Below are positions 37,180-49,297 of a DNA stretch of 64,000 bases, in pieces (the stretch's first letter is position 1; every line of letters starts with the position of its first letter). The notes under the pieces were generated by a model. That model ran no database searches. It saw only the letters and a list, made by a program, of their open reading frames with translations, and was not told the origin of the DNA. The position numbers and the translations under genes are program-made. The stretch spans positions 1,681,501 through 1,745,500 of the forward strand of contig JAJEKV010000091.1 of NCBI GenBank assembly GCA_021234155.1, in the 5' to 3' direction. This DNA comes from Isoetes taiwanensis. Its lineage: Eukaryota; Streptophyta; Lycopodiopsida; Isoetales; Isoetaceae.

Positions 37180-37735
37180 GGAATCATCACTCCCAATTGG
37201 AACAAGCCACCTTATTCATACAAGAGCATGAACTCTTGATGTTGTTGCACCCACATGTTGATGCACTAGTGGGAAGGTCTTCATGTAACTTCCGTGTTTT
37301 CGGACACTCTTCTCAATGTAACATCAGGATCTTGAGCACATCATTCCTACACATATTGTCCCTGTCCATGCGTCATGTTTAAATCTCCACCTCTCCTCAT
37401 GCATGTTCACAACACTCGTGGTGTCTGCCAATGCACGAGCTTTTCCCAACCCACTCCCCCAAATTCTGGGAGATCCACGGTGTTAGCTTGAATCTGATAC
37501 CTTTATCTGGATCAACAAATTTACCATGGTAAGGCTCACCTTGGAGATTCTTATGATCAAACCCATAATAGGTAACTTGTGAGACCCTACGCATGTTCTT
37601 TCCTCTTCCAAGTCTTTTCCTGCATGTGCCAAGTTGGAGCGGTCCATCAGCAACCATATGAATGTTTGATGTCTTGCCATATGTGCACCAATATCTGTAT
37701 TCAATATTGGAATTTAGTCCATGGAAGTTGTGCAT
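37180..37735 (-). pseudogene. Coding-like relic of unknown function (unit B)
   Basis: Counterpart of 12258-12760. Here one frame (37735-37397, 112 codons) spans the region from before the YYGFDHKN block to beyond GEWV, so the frame change seen in unit A at about 12590 (FVDRIK versus FVDPDK) is absent. This supports a genuine ancestral coding frame of at least 110 residues. Function unknown. Confidence 0.4.
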
Positions 37736-38525
37736 GTACGTCTAAGAATGATACTTATATCTAAAAATGAGCCCTGTTGTATAGAACTTCCTTGAATCCT
37801 ATTGTCATTTTGGGTACTATTAGAATGATTTTCAATATAGAAACAACACAACCAAACTAGAGGATAGAATTTCAGCAATGCATACGTCTTCGTAGTCACA
37901 TAAGAATGCTTGGTTGGCCTCTTTAGCACCCTCTTGGGATCCTCAAGTAGAAGCGCAAGAAGCCACACAATTGTTTTTTGCTCTCCAAGAATGAAGTCTT
38001 GAACCCGGTTTGTTGGAAAGTGGCAGGTCTAGACTAGCATTTGTCCACCTCCATGAAGTGAAGGAACTTGCTGCTCTTCAGAAAACCAATATAGATTGTT
38101 ATGGTCGGATAATCCATCAGGGCGTGATTCCTGATGTATTTCAGCCTGCAGCTGAAAATGGGAGCTCAGATGCATGATATATACCTCATAAAAGGAATCT
38201 TAACAAGATCAATATCTATGCTATCTTCTCCTCCAGCTCCAGATCGTCCATTAACTTTGTTTCATGCTCGGGAGAATCAATCTTTCTGGTATGCTCTACT
38301 CCCTTTCTTGATGTGTACACTTGACCAGATTTCTTCTCAGATTCATGATAGATATGCTGCACCTCCTGCCAGTCTTTTTTCTCAAGTTCAGGGATTGTGG
38401 ACTTTGAAAAAGCTCAAATCGTTCTTGCAGGTAAGAAGATCATATCACTACTAACCCCACTGTATTTTGAATCCTTGCAGCCATTTAAATACCATTATGA
38501 CTTTTGCAATGAACGAGACTTTGTA

Positions 38526-38784
38526 GCTGAAAGAGATAGCATCTTTGAAGAGTACTTTCATAAGCCACTTGAATGTGCGATGGTCAATTTGAGGCATTTT
38601 TGGGCACTACATTGGAAGAATTTGCAGTCGCACACATGGGTTTTCTAAGCATCTTTGAAGCTGAAAGAGATAGCATCTTTGAAGAGTACTTTCATAAGCC
38701 ACTTGAATGTGCGATGGTCAATTTGAGGCATTGTTGGGCACTACATTGGAAGAATTTGCAGTCGCACACATGGGTTTTCTAAGC
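38526..38784. repeat. Two-copy tandem duplication, ~134-bp unit (unit B)
   Basis: Same arrangement as in unit A (copies from 38526 and 38660), so the local duplication predates the 25-kb duplication or shares its source sequence. Confidence 0.85.
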
Positions 38785-39478
38785 AAACATGAATTTGAGC
38801 TTGCATTTATAGAGATTTTTGTTAGGTTGCACTCCATGTAGAAAGTTTACTAGACAAACTAAAAATGAAGAGAAACAATTATTAAAGCACCATATTATGC
38901 ATCTTATGTAGCAACATTTCATTATTTGAAAGTTCTTAAGGAATCTTGGAAGAAAGTCTTTCTCTGGAATGGAGATTGTGGTGTTATGCAGTTGTTTATG
39001 GAAGACCTGTGTTCTTTGTATTTTTGGCCAAAATCTAGCGAGCCAATAGTCTGTGTCCATTGGATCAATCATCTGTGGCCATTGATTAATGAATATAAAA
39101 TCATATGTCGGCCGAGATAAACCCGGATAAACAGCGAACCAGACGCAGACGAGCGGAAAAAGCAAGCGGGTAAGCAGAGCAGACGGCCGGATGCCATGGA
39201 ACATAACTATACATATGCGTCCAAATGCCCATGGAAGACCTGCGTTTCTCTGGGGTTTTTGGCCAAAAGCTAGAAAGCCAATAATCTGTGGCCATTGGAT
39301 CAATCATCTATAGCTGTTGGTTAATGACATATGTAACATTGGTTAATGACATATGGAACATAGCTATACATAGTACGACTGTTGATGGGAGATCTGTGTC
39401 TTCTAGGTTTTTGGCCGAAATCTAGAAAGCCAATAATCTGTGGCCAATTGGATCAATCATACGTGGCCATTGATTAGT

Positions 39479-39640
39479 GACATATGAATCATATTTCAAA
39501 AGATAGATAGAGGACATAACTATACATAGTGCAACTCTAGACGATTGATTAGTGACATATGAATAATATTTCAAAAGATAGATAGATAGACATGTAAATG
39601 CCATGGGACATAACTATACATAGTGCAACTCTAGACGATT
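39479..39640. repeat. Two-copy tandem duplication, ~75-bp unit (unit B)
   Basis: Counterpart of 14562-14721 with the same two copies and the same extra segment in the second one. Confidence 0.75.
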
Positions 39641-42167
39641 TCGAACTCAAGATATTGTTATTTTAGGATTAGTATATCACCACTAGGCCAAATGTCTAAG
39701 TAGCACTAAAAAAATCTAATAACATAGACATGTCAAAAATTATGTTTATGGTATATTTTGCCAAGAAATATCTTGCATGTGTGATATGCTACATATATCG
39801 GCGGCATGCACATACCCCAAATGGACCTTAGAAAACAACATCCACATGAACAAAAAGCCTTTTTGGCTTTATGGCCTTTTTGCCAAAAGGATCATTTTCG
39901 AATTTTGGATGCAATACAAAACTATATCCCAGGCCTTATAAGTTGCTCGGGATATACCTTAAGAATTACAACAAGAACTATATTTGTTCTTTGGGAAAGA
40001 TGATTCAAACAAATGTCTTGCTCAGTCATTTCTCAAATTAGCAACTGAAATTCATGGCTCCACATATGGTGTACATGAGCCATCCATGGTAAGAAATATG
40101 CTTTTGTTCAAAATGGCTCACCGCTATTGCTCACCCTTGTGCATGCCATGCGCGTAAATGTTCCTTTGATTTCAATAAGCTCTCCATTCATGATAAATTT
40201 ATATTCTTTCACAATGTCAATAGCTTCCAACTTTGGACTCATCTAGAAATGATTTTAAGTTCCTAACAGCTATGAATCATCTATCTTTCTGCAAATTTAG
40301 CAAAGTAAAAATACAAACATCTTTAAGAAATCTCTTGTAGCTAATTCTTGGCACAAAATAGAAGCTTCTGGCACAAATTCACCATCCAACCGGGCTTAGA
40401 CTTGCGAACACTGCAAACAGGATCTCTGGTTCTTCCCAATTCTGAGAGCCTGTTAGCCCAACTGGATAACCTCTTTGGGATATACTCGGGAGTTCTAGAT
40501 TAGGAATCAAACAACACTTTCTTTGAATTGGCTAATGAATTATATATAGTACTCAAACATTTTGGAAAACGAACAACCTTTAGCTAAATTAGGATCACCT
40601 ATGGCTTTAAATCTACAATTGCATCTGTGTTCTTTCTATTTGTTCTCTGAGCCACATCTCGGAGCTTGTGCCATAACAGTTCCTTCCAATCTCAAGACTG
40701 ATCGTCCTCGATCATCTGCTTTGCGAAAATAATTTCTTTCCTTCCCATTTCAAGATTAATCGTACTCGATCATCTGTCTTGCGGAAACAACCCCCTTTTC
40801 CCAAAGCTAGTCACCTGACTATCTGCTTTGCTAGAATATCCAACTTTTCTCTGAGCTAGTCGCCTGACTGTCTGCTTTGAAAGGATTTCCGTAGGCTGAT
40901 ATACTTGCCATCTGCTTATAAGATGTTATACTAACAATCTGGCTTCTGTGCTGCAGTCACAGTTACCTCCTCACTTACTTACTCTAGAGAAATATTTGAT
41001 TGAAAAGGAACTCTTTTATTACTTAAATCAAATGAATCAATGCTCAGTCATTCCAGCACTCATATGCACACACATTTCATCTTTCTTAAATACCCCTTTA
41101 CCTTCCAGAGCTGTCCAGCCTATAGTCAGACTCGGGCTCGCTACATTCTCTTGGTGCGACACAGTGCGCCCACCTGAAACTACTCGATCTGGCGTCCGCC
41201 CGATCCCTTGGCTCCTACCTCCAGGAGATTTTGGATCTGCGGACTCACCTCTGCCCCCGGGCGCCTACCTGAGGCGCCGAGAATTCATGTGTATATGTAT
41301 ATTTGTACAGCTACCCGGAGCTTGTTGTTCGCGGCGGTTTTCCCTCACGGGGGGAGTTTAATCCGGGTAGCAACGGGCTTGCTGCACCCGTGTAATTTGG
41401 GTCCCATAGGCCGATTGGCCTCCGCGGACGATAAAAGAACCTTCCTTCCTTCCTTCCTTCCTTCCTTATAAATCGCAAACACCTAAAACCTTAGGTTGCG
41501 CCTTGCATCTATTAGAGGTAATGATACTTTCCAAACTAACTTCCTGTAAAACAATCTCCTCGTCCTATAAAAGCTCATCAAATAACTAGAAAACTAGCAA
41601 ACCCAATCAAATCCTATGGCTAATAATGTTTGCTAATATATGCCATATTCTGCACGCAATTTGATTTGTTAGTCCACTACTTCTAGCATAAGTGCGTTCC
41701 AATGACCATCTAAGCAAAGTTATGAAGGTTCTAAAACAGATGGGTCAAGGTAGGAATAATGTGTTATTTGTGCCTAGATCAACTGCCTAAGTCTAGCAAA
41801 ATTTCGGCTCAATGATTCCCTTGACTTGGGCCACTAACTACCCTTAATTTCCTTCACAAGTCCATTGTCACAAGATTTTACCCATTTAGTGATTAGAATC
41901 TTAAGTAAATCTCGCCTTAAAAACATATTTTAATCAAACTTAGAGGAAACAACTAACTAATCTCAGTCTATCTCCATTCCAGCTTGTTGATGTGGTCGCA
42001 GTATCTTTAGAACGTGGTGAAGGATAAAAACATTGGGCAGGTAATGGTCACAAGAAAATTGGAAACTAATTTTAGCCCATTTTCCTAATAACCCCAGCAA
42101 GGCAAGTAGCTGCAATACCTTGGAGCGCACTTAACATTTACATCCTTGAGAGAGATTGATAGTCTTC

Positions 42168-42291
<124 letters not shown>

Positions 42292-42490
42292 TTTTAAGGT
42301 CCATGAGAAGCCGAAGCTTATAGGACACACACCCAGATGGGACCTGCCCCTACCATTGTACATGGTTGAAGTGGGTCCTTCTCTCACTAACTTTACAATG
42401 ATCATGGCCAATTTCACAACGAGACGTTGAACCCACGACCTTGAGCATGGCAGTTTAGAGAGATTTTATAAACTCACATGACCTTTCCGT
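42292..42490 (-). mobile_element. SINE-like element with tRNA-like head and TATC tail (unit B)
   Basis: Read on the minus strand, the element starts near 42490. It carries a pol III box-B-like word, GGTCGTGGGTTCAACG, at about 42428-42443 (plus-strand numbering), then a ~110-bp body, and ends with CATGGACCTTAAAAA directly followed by a (TATC)n tail. Head, body, defined 3' end and simple-repeat tail fit a tRNA-derived SINE. A convincing box A is not visible and I could not define target-site duplications. Its 3' terminal word is close to the termini at 9486, 50371 and 55112. Confidence 0.55.
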
Positions 42491-43442
42491 CAAGGCAAAA
42501 TCACTTTGAGACTAAAAGCATATATTTTGAAAAAACACTGTAGCCACAAAAGTTATTCACGTTCCTTTTAAATACCCAACGTTTGCTAAATGTGCTTCTC
42601 CAATTCTAATAGGACAATATCTTCAAACATTTAGTAAATGCCCCACAAGAGCTAGCCATCCGTGAAATGATGGCGCCACCTCAGAGTGCCATCCACATGA
42701 AATGTTGTTCTTGCAAAGTATGATCTCCTTTTTTCAACCCTAGATATGATCTTCCTTGCTTTATAGCAGTCATTGCATATCCTCAACTTTTAATCATCCA
42801 GAGTTTGCCCTTGTGGGCGCATGGAGAAGTTCAAAAGCAATAACATATTTCTCCACATGGAAAGCATAATGATACTTACATTGATATGTCCAAATATAAC
42901 ATCTAAGTTTGGTCTAATATCCTTCCTCCTTCATGGGCATGTAGAGTGGCTATCATTGCTGACTCTTCCCCACTTTCTAGGTCACCACCTTGCAATTCAT
43001 GGGCAACTTTGTTCTCCTCGATCAAACCCTTTGTTCTTATCTCCAGTCATAAACATGATGTATGTAAATCTATTATTGTTGATGAAGAACTGGAAACACT
43101 AGTTTGCGTTTTGGTGTTAAGAGCAAGAATGTTTAAATGGCAGAGATCTAATGGGGATCTTTAGCTTTTGAATCTGGAAGGAGGCAAGATATGGCCGATG
43201 CCAACAAGGCTGGGTATTGCTTAATTTTTTGGGTCGGATCAGGGTGCCCTTGCCATGCTTTCCCTAAAGTTTGGTGCCCAGGTGTAGTTGTTCATATTGC
43301 AAAAGCGAATAGCACCACATCCACGTTTGCTTCGTTTTTAGTAATTTCAATCACCTTGAAAATTTCACCGACCGACGGGTGACGCCGGGCGCGGTCACCG
43401 AAAATTTCCACGAGAAATTTCATGGTGATTGAAATTCTCCAA

Positions 43443-43952
43443 CGAAATTTTAACCATCTTAAAATTTTAGCCCGTTCCTGAGGATATCTGGTTTTGGCAT
43501 GAAAAAAATGCCTCTGATTCATCCAGATTTATGCACTGAAGAAAAAAACACCTCTGGTTCATCCAGATTTATGCACTGAAGAAAAAAATCAGAAAAGCAG
43601 CTCGTTCTTGAGGATCTATGATCAAGACGGAAAAAAAGACCTCTGATTCAACCAAAAACATGCACTGAAGAACAAAAACTGAGAAATGCAAACCATGATT
43701 CAATCTTGATCATCAGAAAAGCGGATGACCTTGAGCTCGGTTCTGTCTAGGGCCGCCGGATCTGTCTTGAGATTAGCATCCGACCCTTAAGATTGTTATC
43801 AGAGCTTCTAGCCTATCGCTTCAGATCGGCTAGGGCAGAAACGGAGGGAGCAGGCGGCGCTGCCCAAAAACACCGCCACGATGTCAACATGAAATTTCAC
43901 GTTTTAAAATTTAGCTGAAATAGGGTGAAATTTTAAGATGGTTAAAATTTCG
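43443..43952. repeat. Element-like segment bounded by 25-bp inverted repeats
   Basis: The 25 bases beginning CGAAATTTTAACCATC at 43443 recur in perfect reverse complement at 43928-43952. Between them lie about 460 bases with a ~42-bp tandem and a TTATCAGAGC word at about 43796-43805 that resembles the tRNA-iMet primer-binding word of LTR elements. It could be a MITE-like non-autonomous DNA element; no target-site duplication was established. Confidence 0.5.
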
Positions 43953-44573
43953 TTTCTTGTTCTGGTCTAGGAACACTTGAATTCTAACCGAAGTAGGAAC
44001 TATGTACAAGGCATTTTGAGATTTGATGCAATATTGTTCCTTATCATACTCTCTGTACAAGGCATTTTGAGATTTGATGCAATATTGTTCCTTATCATAC
44101 TCTCTGCTTAACTGATCATTCTGGTCGTATCTTTTGTTCTGCATCAAATTGAAAAAATTTGAAATTTTTTGTTTTGATGTCGTATCTTTTGTTCTGCATC
44201 AAATTGAAAAAATTTGAAATTTTTTGTTTTGATGTGTTATGTGAATATTTTATTGAACTTCACAATGTTTTTAAATTTTTATTTTTTCTTTCAAACAAAA
44301 AAAAATAACATCTCTCGTAACACAGCTACTAAAATTTCAAAAAAAAAAAAAACATCTCTTGCAACACACCTACTAAAATTTCAGGCTAAGCACTAAAGAG
44401 GAGGCATGAGACATGGGTCCAAAAGTTATATGGACCATGCCAAAAAGTAGCTTATCTTTTATGAAAACGTGGCTGCATTTAAATGGTTGAAGAAATTACA
44501 AAACAAACGACTTTCATCCAGTGACTCTGAATGCTGCAGAAGTTGAGCAATCAATTGTGGTGCATTGAGCTAC

Positions 44574-46055
44574 ATGGAATGCCTTGTACATTCTCCTCCA
44601 TCTAGCTGCAGCGTCTTGTTTTCTTCCATCCCCTCAAAAAAAGAATTTAACAGGCCATGCCCCTCTTTTGCAAGAATTAGATGTGAAGCTGCAGTTAGAG
44701 AGACATTGTCTGCAGAGCAAAAGGTGTACAGGGTAGTGCTCAAACAGGCAGCTCTAATTGATGGGCTGCCACAAATCAGAAAAGAATCAAATAACTTCAG
44801 TAGCTCTATTCCGCCAAATCTGCTTGAAGAAGCATATGAGAGATGCAGGGAGGTTTGTGCAGAATATGCCAAGACATTCTATCTAGGTACGGATTATTTT
44901 TTGTAGTGAAAATTTCATAGCAAACTTAATATTTCACAAAAAACAGGGACTATGCTGATGACAAAGGAAAGAAGAAAAGCCATCTGGGCAATCTATGGTA
45001 AGGCTGTGGATAAAACAAGGATCCAAAGAAACAGGCATTCAAGCTTAGTATTTAAAGATTAGGGCAGTGTGGTGCAGGAGAACTGACGAGCTTGTGGATG
45101 GACCAAATTCATCATACATAACACCAAAAGCCCTCGATCGATGGGAAGAAAGGCTGCAAGGTCTGTTCAAGGGCAGACCTTATGATATGCTTGATGCAGC
45201 GCTCTCAGATACAGTTTCCAAGTATCCGCTAGATATCCAGGTACGGTTCTGAAATTAGGGTTCTAAAATTAGGGTTCTTGGCATCTGATTGAAACCATGA
45301 TTAAAAAAACAGCCGTTTAGGGATATGATAGAAGGAATGCGAATGGATCTGAGAAAATCAAGATATGAAAGCTTTGATGAGCTTTACCTCTACTGCTATT
45401 ACGTCGCCGGAACAGTGGGATTGATGAGCGTCCCTGTTATGGGGCTTGCGCCGGATTCTAGCTCCTCAACGGAAAGCGTATATAACTCTGCCCTTCTGCT
45501 CGGCATAGCCAATCAGCTCACGAATATCTTACGAGATGTTGGCGAAGAGTTCTGTTCCTTCATAATCTATTTCAGTTTTTAGCTTCAGCTTTTTAACATG
45601 TTCATGCATGATAAAATAAAATTTAATTACTTCTCCAATTCTCAGTGCACGACGAGGAAGGATTTACCTGCCTCAAGATGAGCTTGCCCAATTTGGACTG
45701 TCTGACAAAGACATAACCGCTGGCGTTGTTACAACTAAATGGAGGGCTTTCATGAAACACCAACTCAAACGGGCTCGCATGTTTTCAAAAGAAGCAGAGA
45801 AGGGTGTGCCTCAGCTAGATAAGGCCAGCAGATGGCCGGTATTTCATTCTTCAACTACAACAGCATACCCTAGATATATAAGTTTGGACCTAACGCATAT
45901 AGTGCTTGCAGGTTTGGACCTCGCTTGTCTTGTACCAACAAATTCTCGACTCCATAGAAGCCAATGACTACAATAACTTTAGCAAGCGTGCTTATGTTGG
46001 TAAGTTGAAGAAATTGGCTTCCTTGCCATTAGCCTATGCAAAGGCCCTGTTATAA
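44574..46055 (+). CDS. PSY: Phytoene synthase (15-cis-phytoene synthase), six exons
   Basis: This enzyme joins two geranylgeranyl diphosphates head-to-head to 15-cis-phytoene, the first committed step of carotenoid synthesis in plastids. I read exons 44574-44886, 44947-44997, 45068-45240, 45313-45548, 45646-45838 and 45912-46055. All five introns are GT-AG, 60-97 nt, and phases join without correction to 369 codons plus TAA. Catalytic Asp-rich motifs are DELVD (residues 128-132) and DVGED (254-258). Other hallmarks are [30 protein letters not shown]-like block, [39 protein letters not shown] and the C-terminal [19 protein letters not shown]. The ATG at 44574 gives a short Ser-rich N-terminus of about 37 residues, plausible as a plastid transit peptide but shorter than in many plants. 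An upstream exon cannot be excluded. The 3' UTR is not defined. Confidence 0.92.
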
Positions 46056-46448
46056 TGCTATCTAGAATTCACATACACTAATAATTTATATTGTTTCATA
46101 CTCAAATTGCACTAGAGGCCTACAATCAATGTCACATGCAAATGCTACTATATCTCCCAATTGGGCAACATGTCATTCCAATCCAGCTTCTCTAACAAAC
46201 AAACATAAAATCACGAAACCTTGACCTTTTGGTTGGACAATTGGACATCATTGTGTCGAAAAAAGTACATCATAGAAGTTTCCTTTTTTTTTTTGTTTAG
46301 GGTGGAATACAAGGAATTTATTACGGTGACCTTTATTTTTAATTGTGTGACGTTGGACTTATGGTTTAACCCTATGAAGCGAGACTTACCATAAGTTCTA
46401 TGGACTTACCATAAGTTCTAGGCCTTGTTTAGGAATGCATTTATGACA

Positions 46449-46653
46449 GCTTGTGCGCAAGCCATCGCGGTAAATGTCGGACGCTGACATGTTATACCCA
46501 GCCTTAAATGGCAAAAAATCCGCTAAGTCCACAAAAATGCCGTGTAATTTTTTTTGGGCGTGGCTATAACATGTCAAACACACGGATATACCACGGATAT
46601 GCCCGTGGGTATAACATGTCAGTGTCCGATATTTACTGCGCTCCGTGCGCAAG
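46449..46653. mobile_element. Foldback (MITE-like) element with ~50-bp inverted arms (unit B)
   Basis: The left arm 46449-46500 (CTTGTGCGCAAG ... TGACATGTTATACCCA) is matched by the reverse complement of 46606-46653 with a few mismatches. The ~105-bp centre contains two further CTATAACATGTC/GTATAACATGTC-type words. Total length ~205 bp without coding capacity fits a MITE or foldback DNA element. The transcript could form a long hairpin, a possible small-RNA source. Target-site duplication not established. Confidence 0.65.
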
Positions 46654-47930
46654 GCATCCTTGAATGGATTGAATGCACTGGATTTGAACCCGTGTTGTTG
46701 CCTCTTGCCTCTAGATTTGAACCCCAAATGCCAATCGTATCTGCAATCATTCCGACCATGTCCTGAAAGTACCCACTTAGCCATTCGGATATGGAAGATT
46801 CTAGTGGGCTTAAAATTGATGAAGAGGCACAGAATAACTTTTATTGAGAATAAATTTTATTGAGTTTGAATCTTCTGTTCCACAAGCTCACTCAGAACTT
46901 GATTCTTCGCAGATGTTTTGAAGCCAAAGAAAAGGCAAAGATAGAACCCTTGTTTTAACCATCCATGTAATGTGCTCAAATGCCTGGCGTCGCAAGCTGG
47001 CATATGTAGACGAACTTGAATCAAAACGTAGCTACCACTTTCATTCTTTGCTATATATGCTGCCAAGAAAATAAAATAAAATAAAAGAGACTAGCAGAAA
47101 GGCAGGCTTGGCACAAAGGTTAAGATGGGGTGGTGGAAGGGAGAGTGAAGGTAAAGAAAGTTGAAAGGTAGATGAACAAAAAGAGAAAGTTGGTCGGGTT
47201 GCTACTGGAATGATTGAAATTAGTTCTCTAGGACCATTTACAAAGGCCAATGTTGGTTCTAAAAAGGAGGAAGCCTTAATTCTAGAAACATTTGCAAAGC
47301 AAGTATTGGATGGATCTTGTAAGAATATATTTCATTTTGAAAATGACTAGAAACTAGGGAGGAAATGACCTAAGATATTGAGGCAACGATGGTGCATTGT
47401 GATCTTGACAATTCTTGTTGACTTTGAAGAGCTTATGGATCAATTCAAGGCCACATGTAATCATGCTTCATTTAAAGTGGTGGTAAACAAATTATTGCTA
47501 ATTCCATCACTCCTATGGCGATTCACAGAAAAGGGTAATTGTCCACATTCAAGTTATGGCATTAGCACTGGGGCTAGTCTATTAGATAAGTTCTAGTTGA
47601 AGCACTCGATAAATGTCTTGAATAAATTCCTCACACTGTCATTGTGCATGTAAATGATAGCATTACACAAGACGTTTGGCTCCAACTCAAATTCATATTT
47701 CTGCTCCTAGATTTGGAAATATCCCCTACAAATTTAACTCCAGTATGCTTCAGAATAGTTTGTTCTGTCAGGAATTCAGGGAATTTTACTCTAAGCTTCC
47801 TAGAGTATCTGAAAACATGTCCATGAAGGGTTTCTACTCCAATTTAAAGGCTTCCAAATCTTGGATTAAGGAGTGGACTAAAAAGCTGAACTCTGAGAGG
47901 GTCAAAGAAAAGAATATCCTTTTTTAGCAT

Positions 47931-49290
47931 ATGAGAGATGTAAGGTTGGCTTTAAATGATGACCCTTTCAATTCTTCCTTGCATCTTCAAGAGGAAAATC
48001 TCGAAAGAAAGATTAAACTTATTGAGGAAATTGAGGCCAAAGGTGCTGCTATTAGATGCAAAATTAAATACACAAATGAGATGGACTCTGGTAGCTCTAA
48101 ATTCTTCTTTAGAGCTGCCAAGGCAAGACAGATTAAAAGTTCTATCAATGAAATTACAAATGACTCTGGAAATATTTTGAATAGCCCCTCTGATATCTTA
48201 AACTATTTCTATTCTAAATATTCTAAGTTGTTCTCAAAAAGCATCATTTCTGATATTTCTGTAGACAACCAGGCCAAAAAATTCACTGATCTGATTGATT
48301 CTATTATTCCCAATGATCATTGTCAAATGGATATTTCCCTCTCGAATGTCCCTAGCACTGATGAAGTCTTCTCCATTCTCAAGAGCTTTAAACATGGTAA
48401 ATCTCCTGGTCCTGATGGCTTTCCCCCTGAGTTTTTCTTAGAATTCTGGGATTTAATTCAGAATGACTTTATGTATTTCATAAGGGGATTTTGGGAAGCT
48501 AAGCACCTTCACCCTTCTATTGCTAGTGGATTTATCTCTCTAATTCCTAAAGTTGAGAAGCCTTCTGGTTTTTCTGACTGGAGACCCATTTCTTTAACTA
48601 ATTCCACTTATAAGATCTGTGCTAAAATTATTGCCTCAAGAATCAAAGATTATTTGCAGAATTGTATCAGCGGAAATCAGAGTGCTTTTCTTCCCAACAG
48701 ATTTATTTTAGAAAACTACATTGCTGCTATGGAAGGGCTGCATTGAAATAAGATCTCGAACCAAAATTGTGTCCTCCTTAAATTGGATTTCAAAAGAGTC
48801 TTTGACAATATTAGATGGGATTTCATTGAATATGCTATGAAAAAACTTGGCTTTCATGATAAGGTTATTCAGCTTATTATGGGATTGAATCTTAGATCAA
48901 ATTCTACTGTCCTCATTAATGGTTCTCCAAGTTCATTCTTCCCTATTGAAAGAGGGGTTAGACAAGGTTGTCCATTGGCTCCTTATTTATTCATTGTGGT
49001 TGCTGAATTGTTAACTAAGGCTGTTAAACATCATCAAAGGATTGGCAATCTTTCTGGTCTTAAGCTTCCAAAGTCTACAGACTCTATTTGTATTCAACAA
49101 TATGCTGATGATACCTTCTCCTTCTTGGAAAATGAGGCTGACAATATTACTTTCTTCATGGATGTCTTAAATCAGTTTAGTGCAGCTTCTGGAGTGGACC
49201 TTAATTTATCCAAATGTGTTATTATTGGTGACAGTAAAAATTCTTATGTGGCTGGCATTAAAGTAATTAAACCTCAGAGGTCACCAAACT
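47931..49290 (+). pseudogene. LINE ORF2: linker and reverse transcriptase core (unit B)
   Basis: One frame from 47931 to about 49290 carries the linker (WIKEWTKK upstream, then DDPFNSSLHLQEENLERKI, SGSSKFFFRAAKARQIKS) and the non-LTR RT: KHGKSPGPDGFPPEF, GFISLIPKVEKPSGFSDWRP, QSAFLPNRFILENY, LLKLDFKRVFDNI, RGVRQGCPLAPYLF and the catalytic YADD block (QQYADDTFSFLE) near 49100. A single in-frame TGA at 48744-48746, a TAG at 47925-47927 just upstream, and a one-base loss in a T run near 49290 inactivate it. Outside these lesions the frame is remarkably clean. It would copy the element RNA at a nicked target in the nucleus. Confidence 0.9.
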
Positions 49291-49297
49291 TCTGGGC

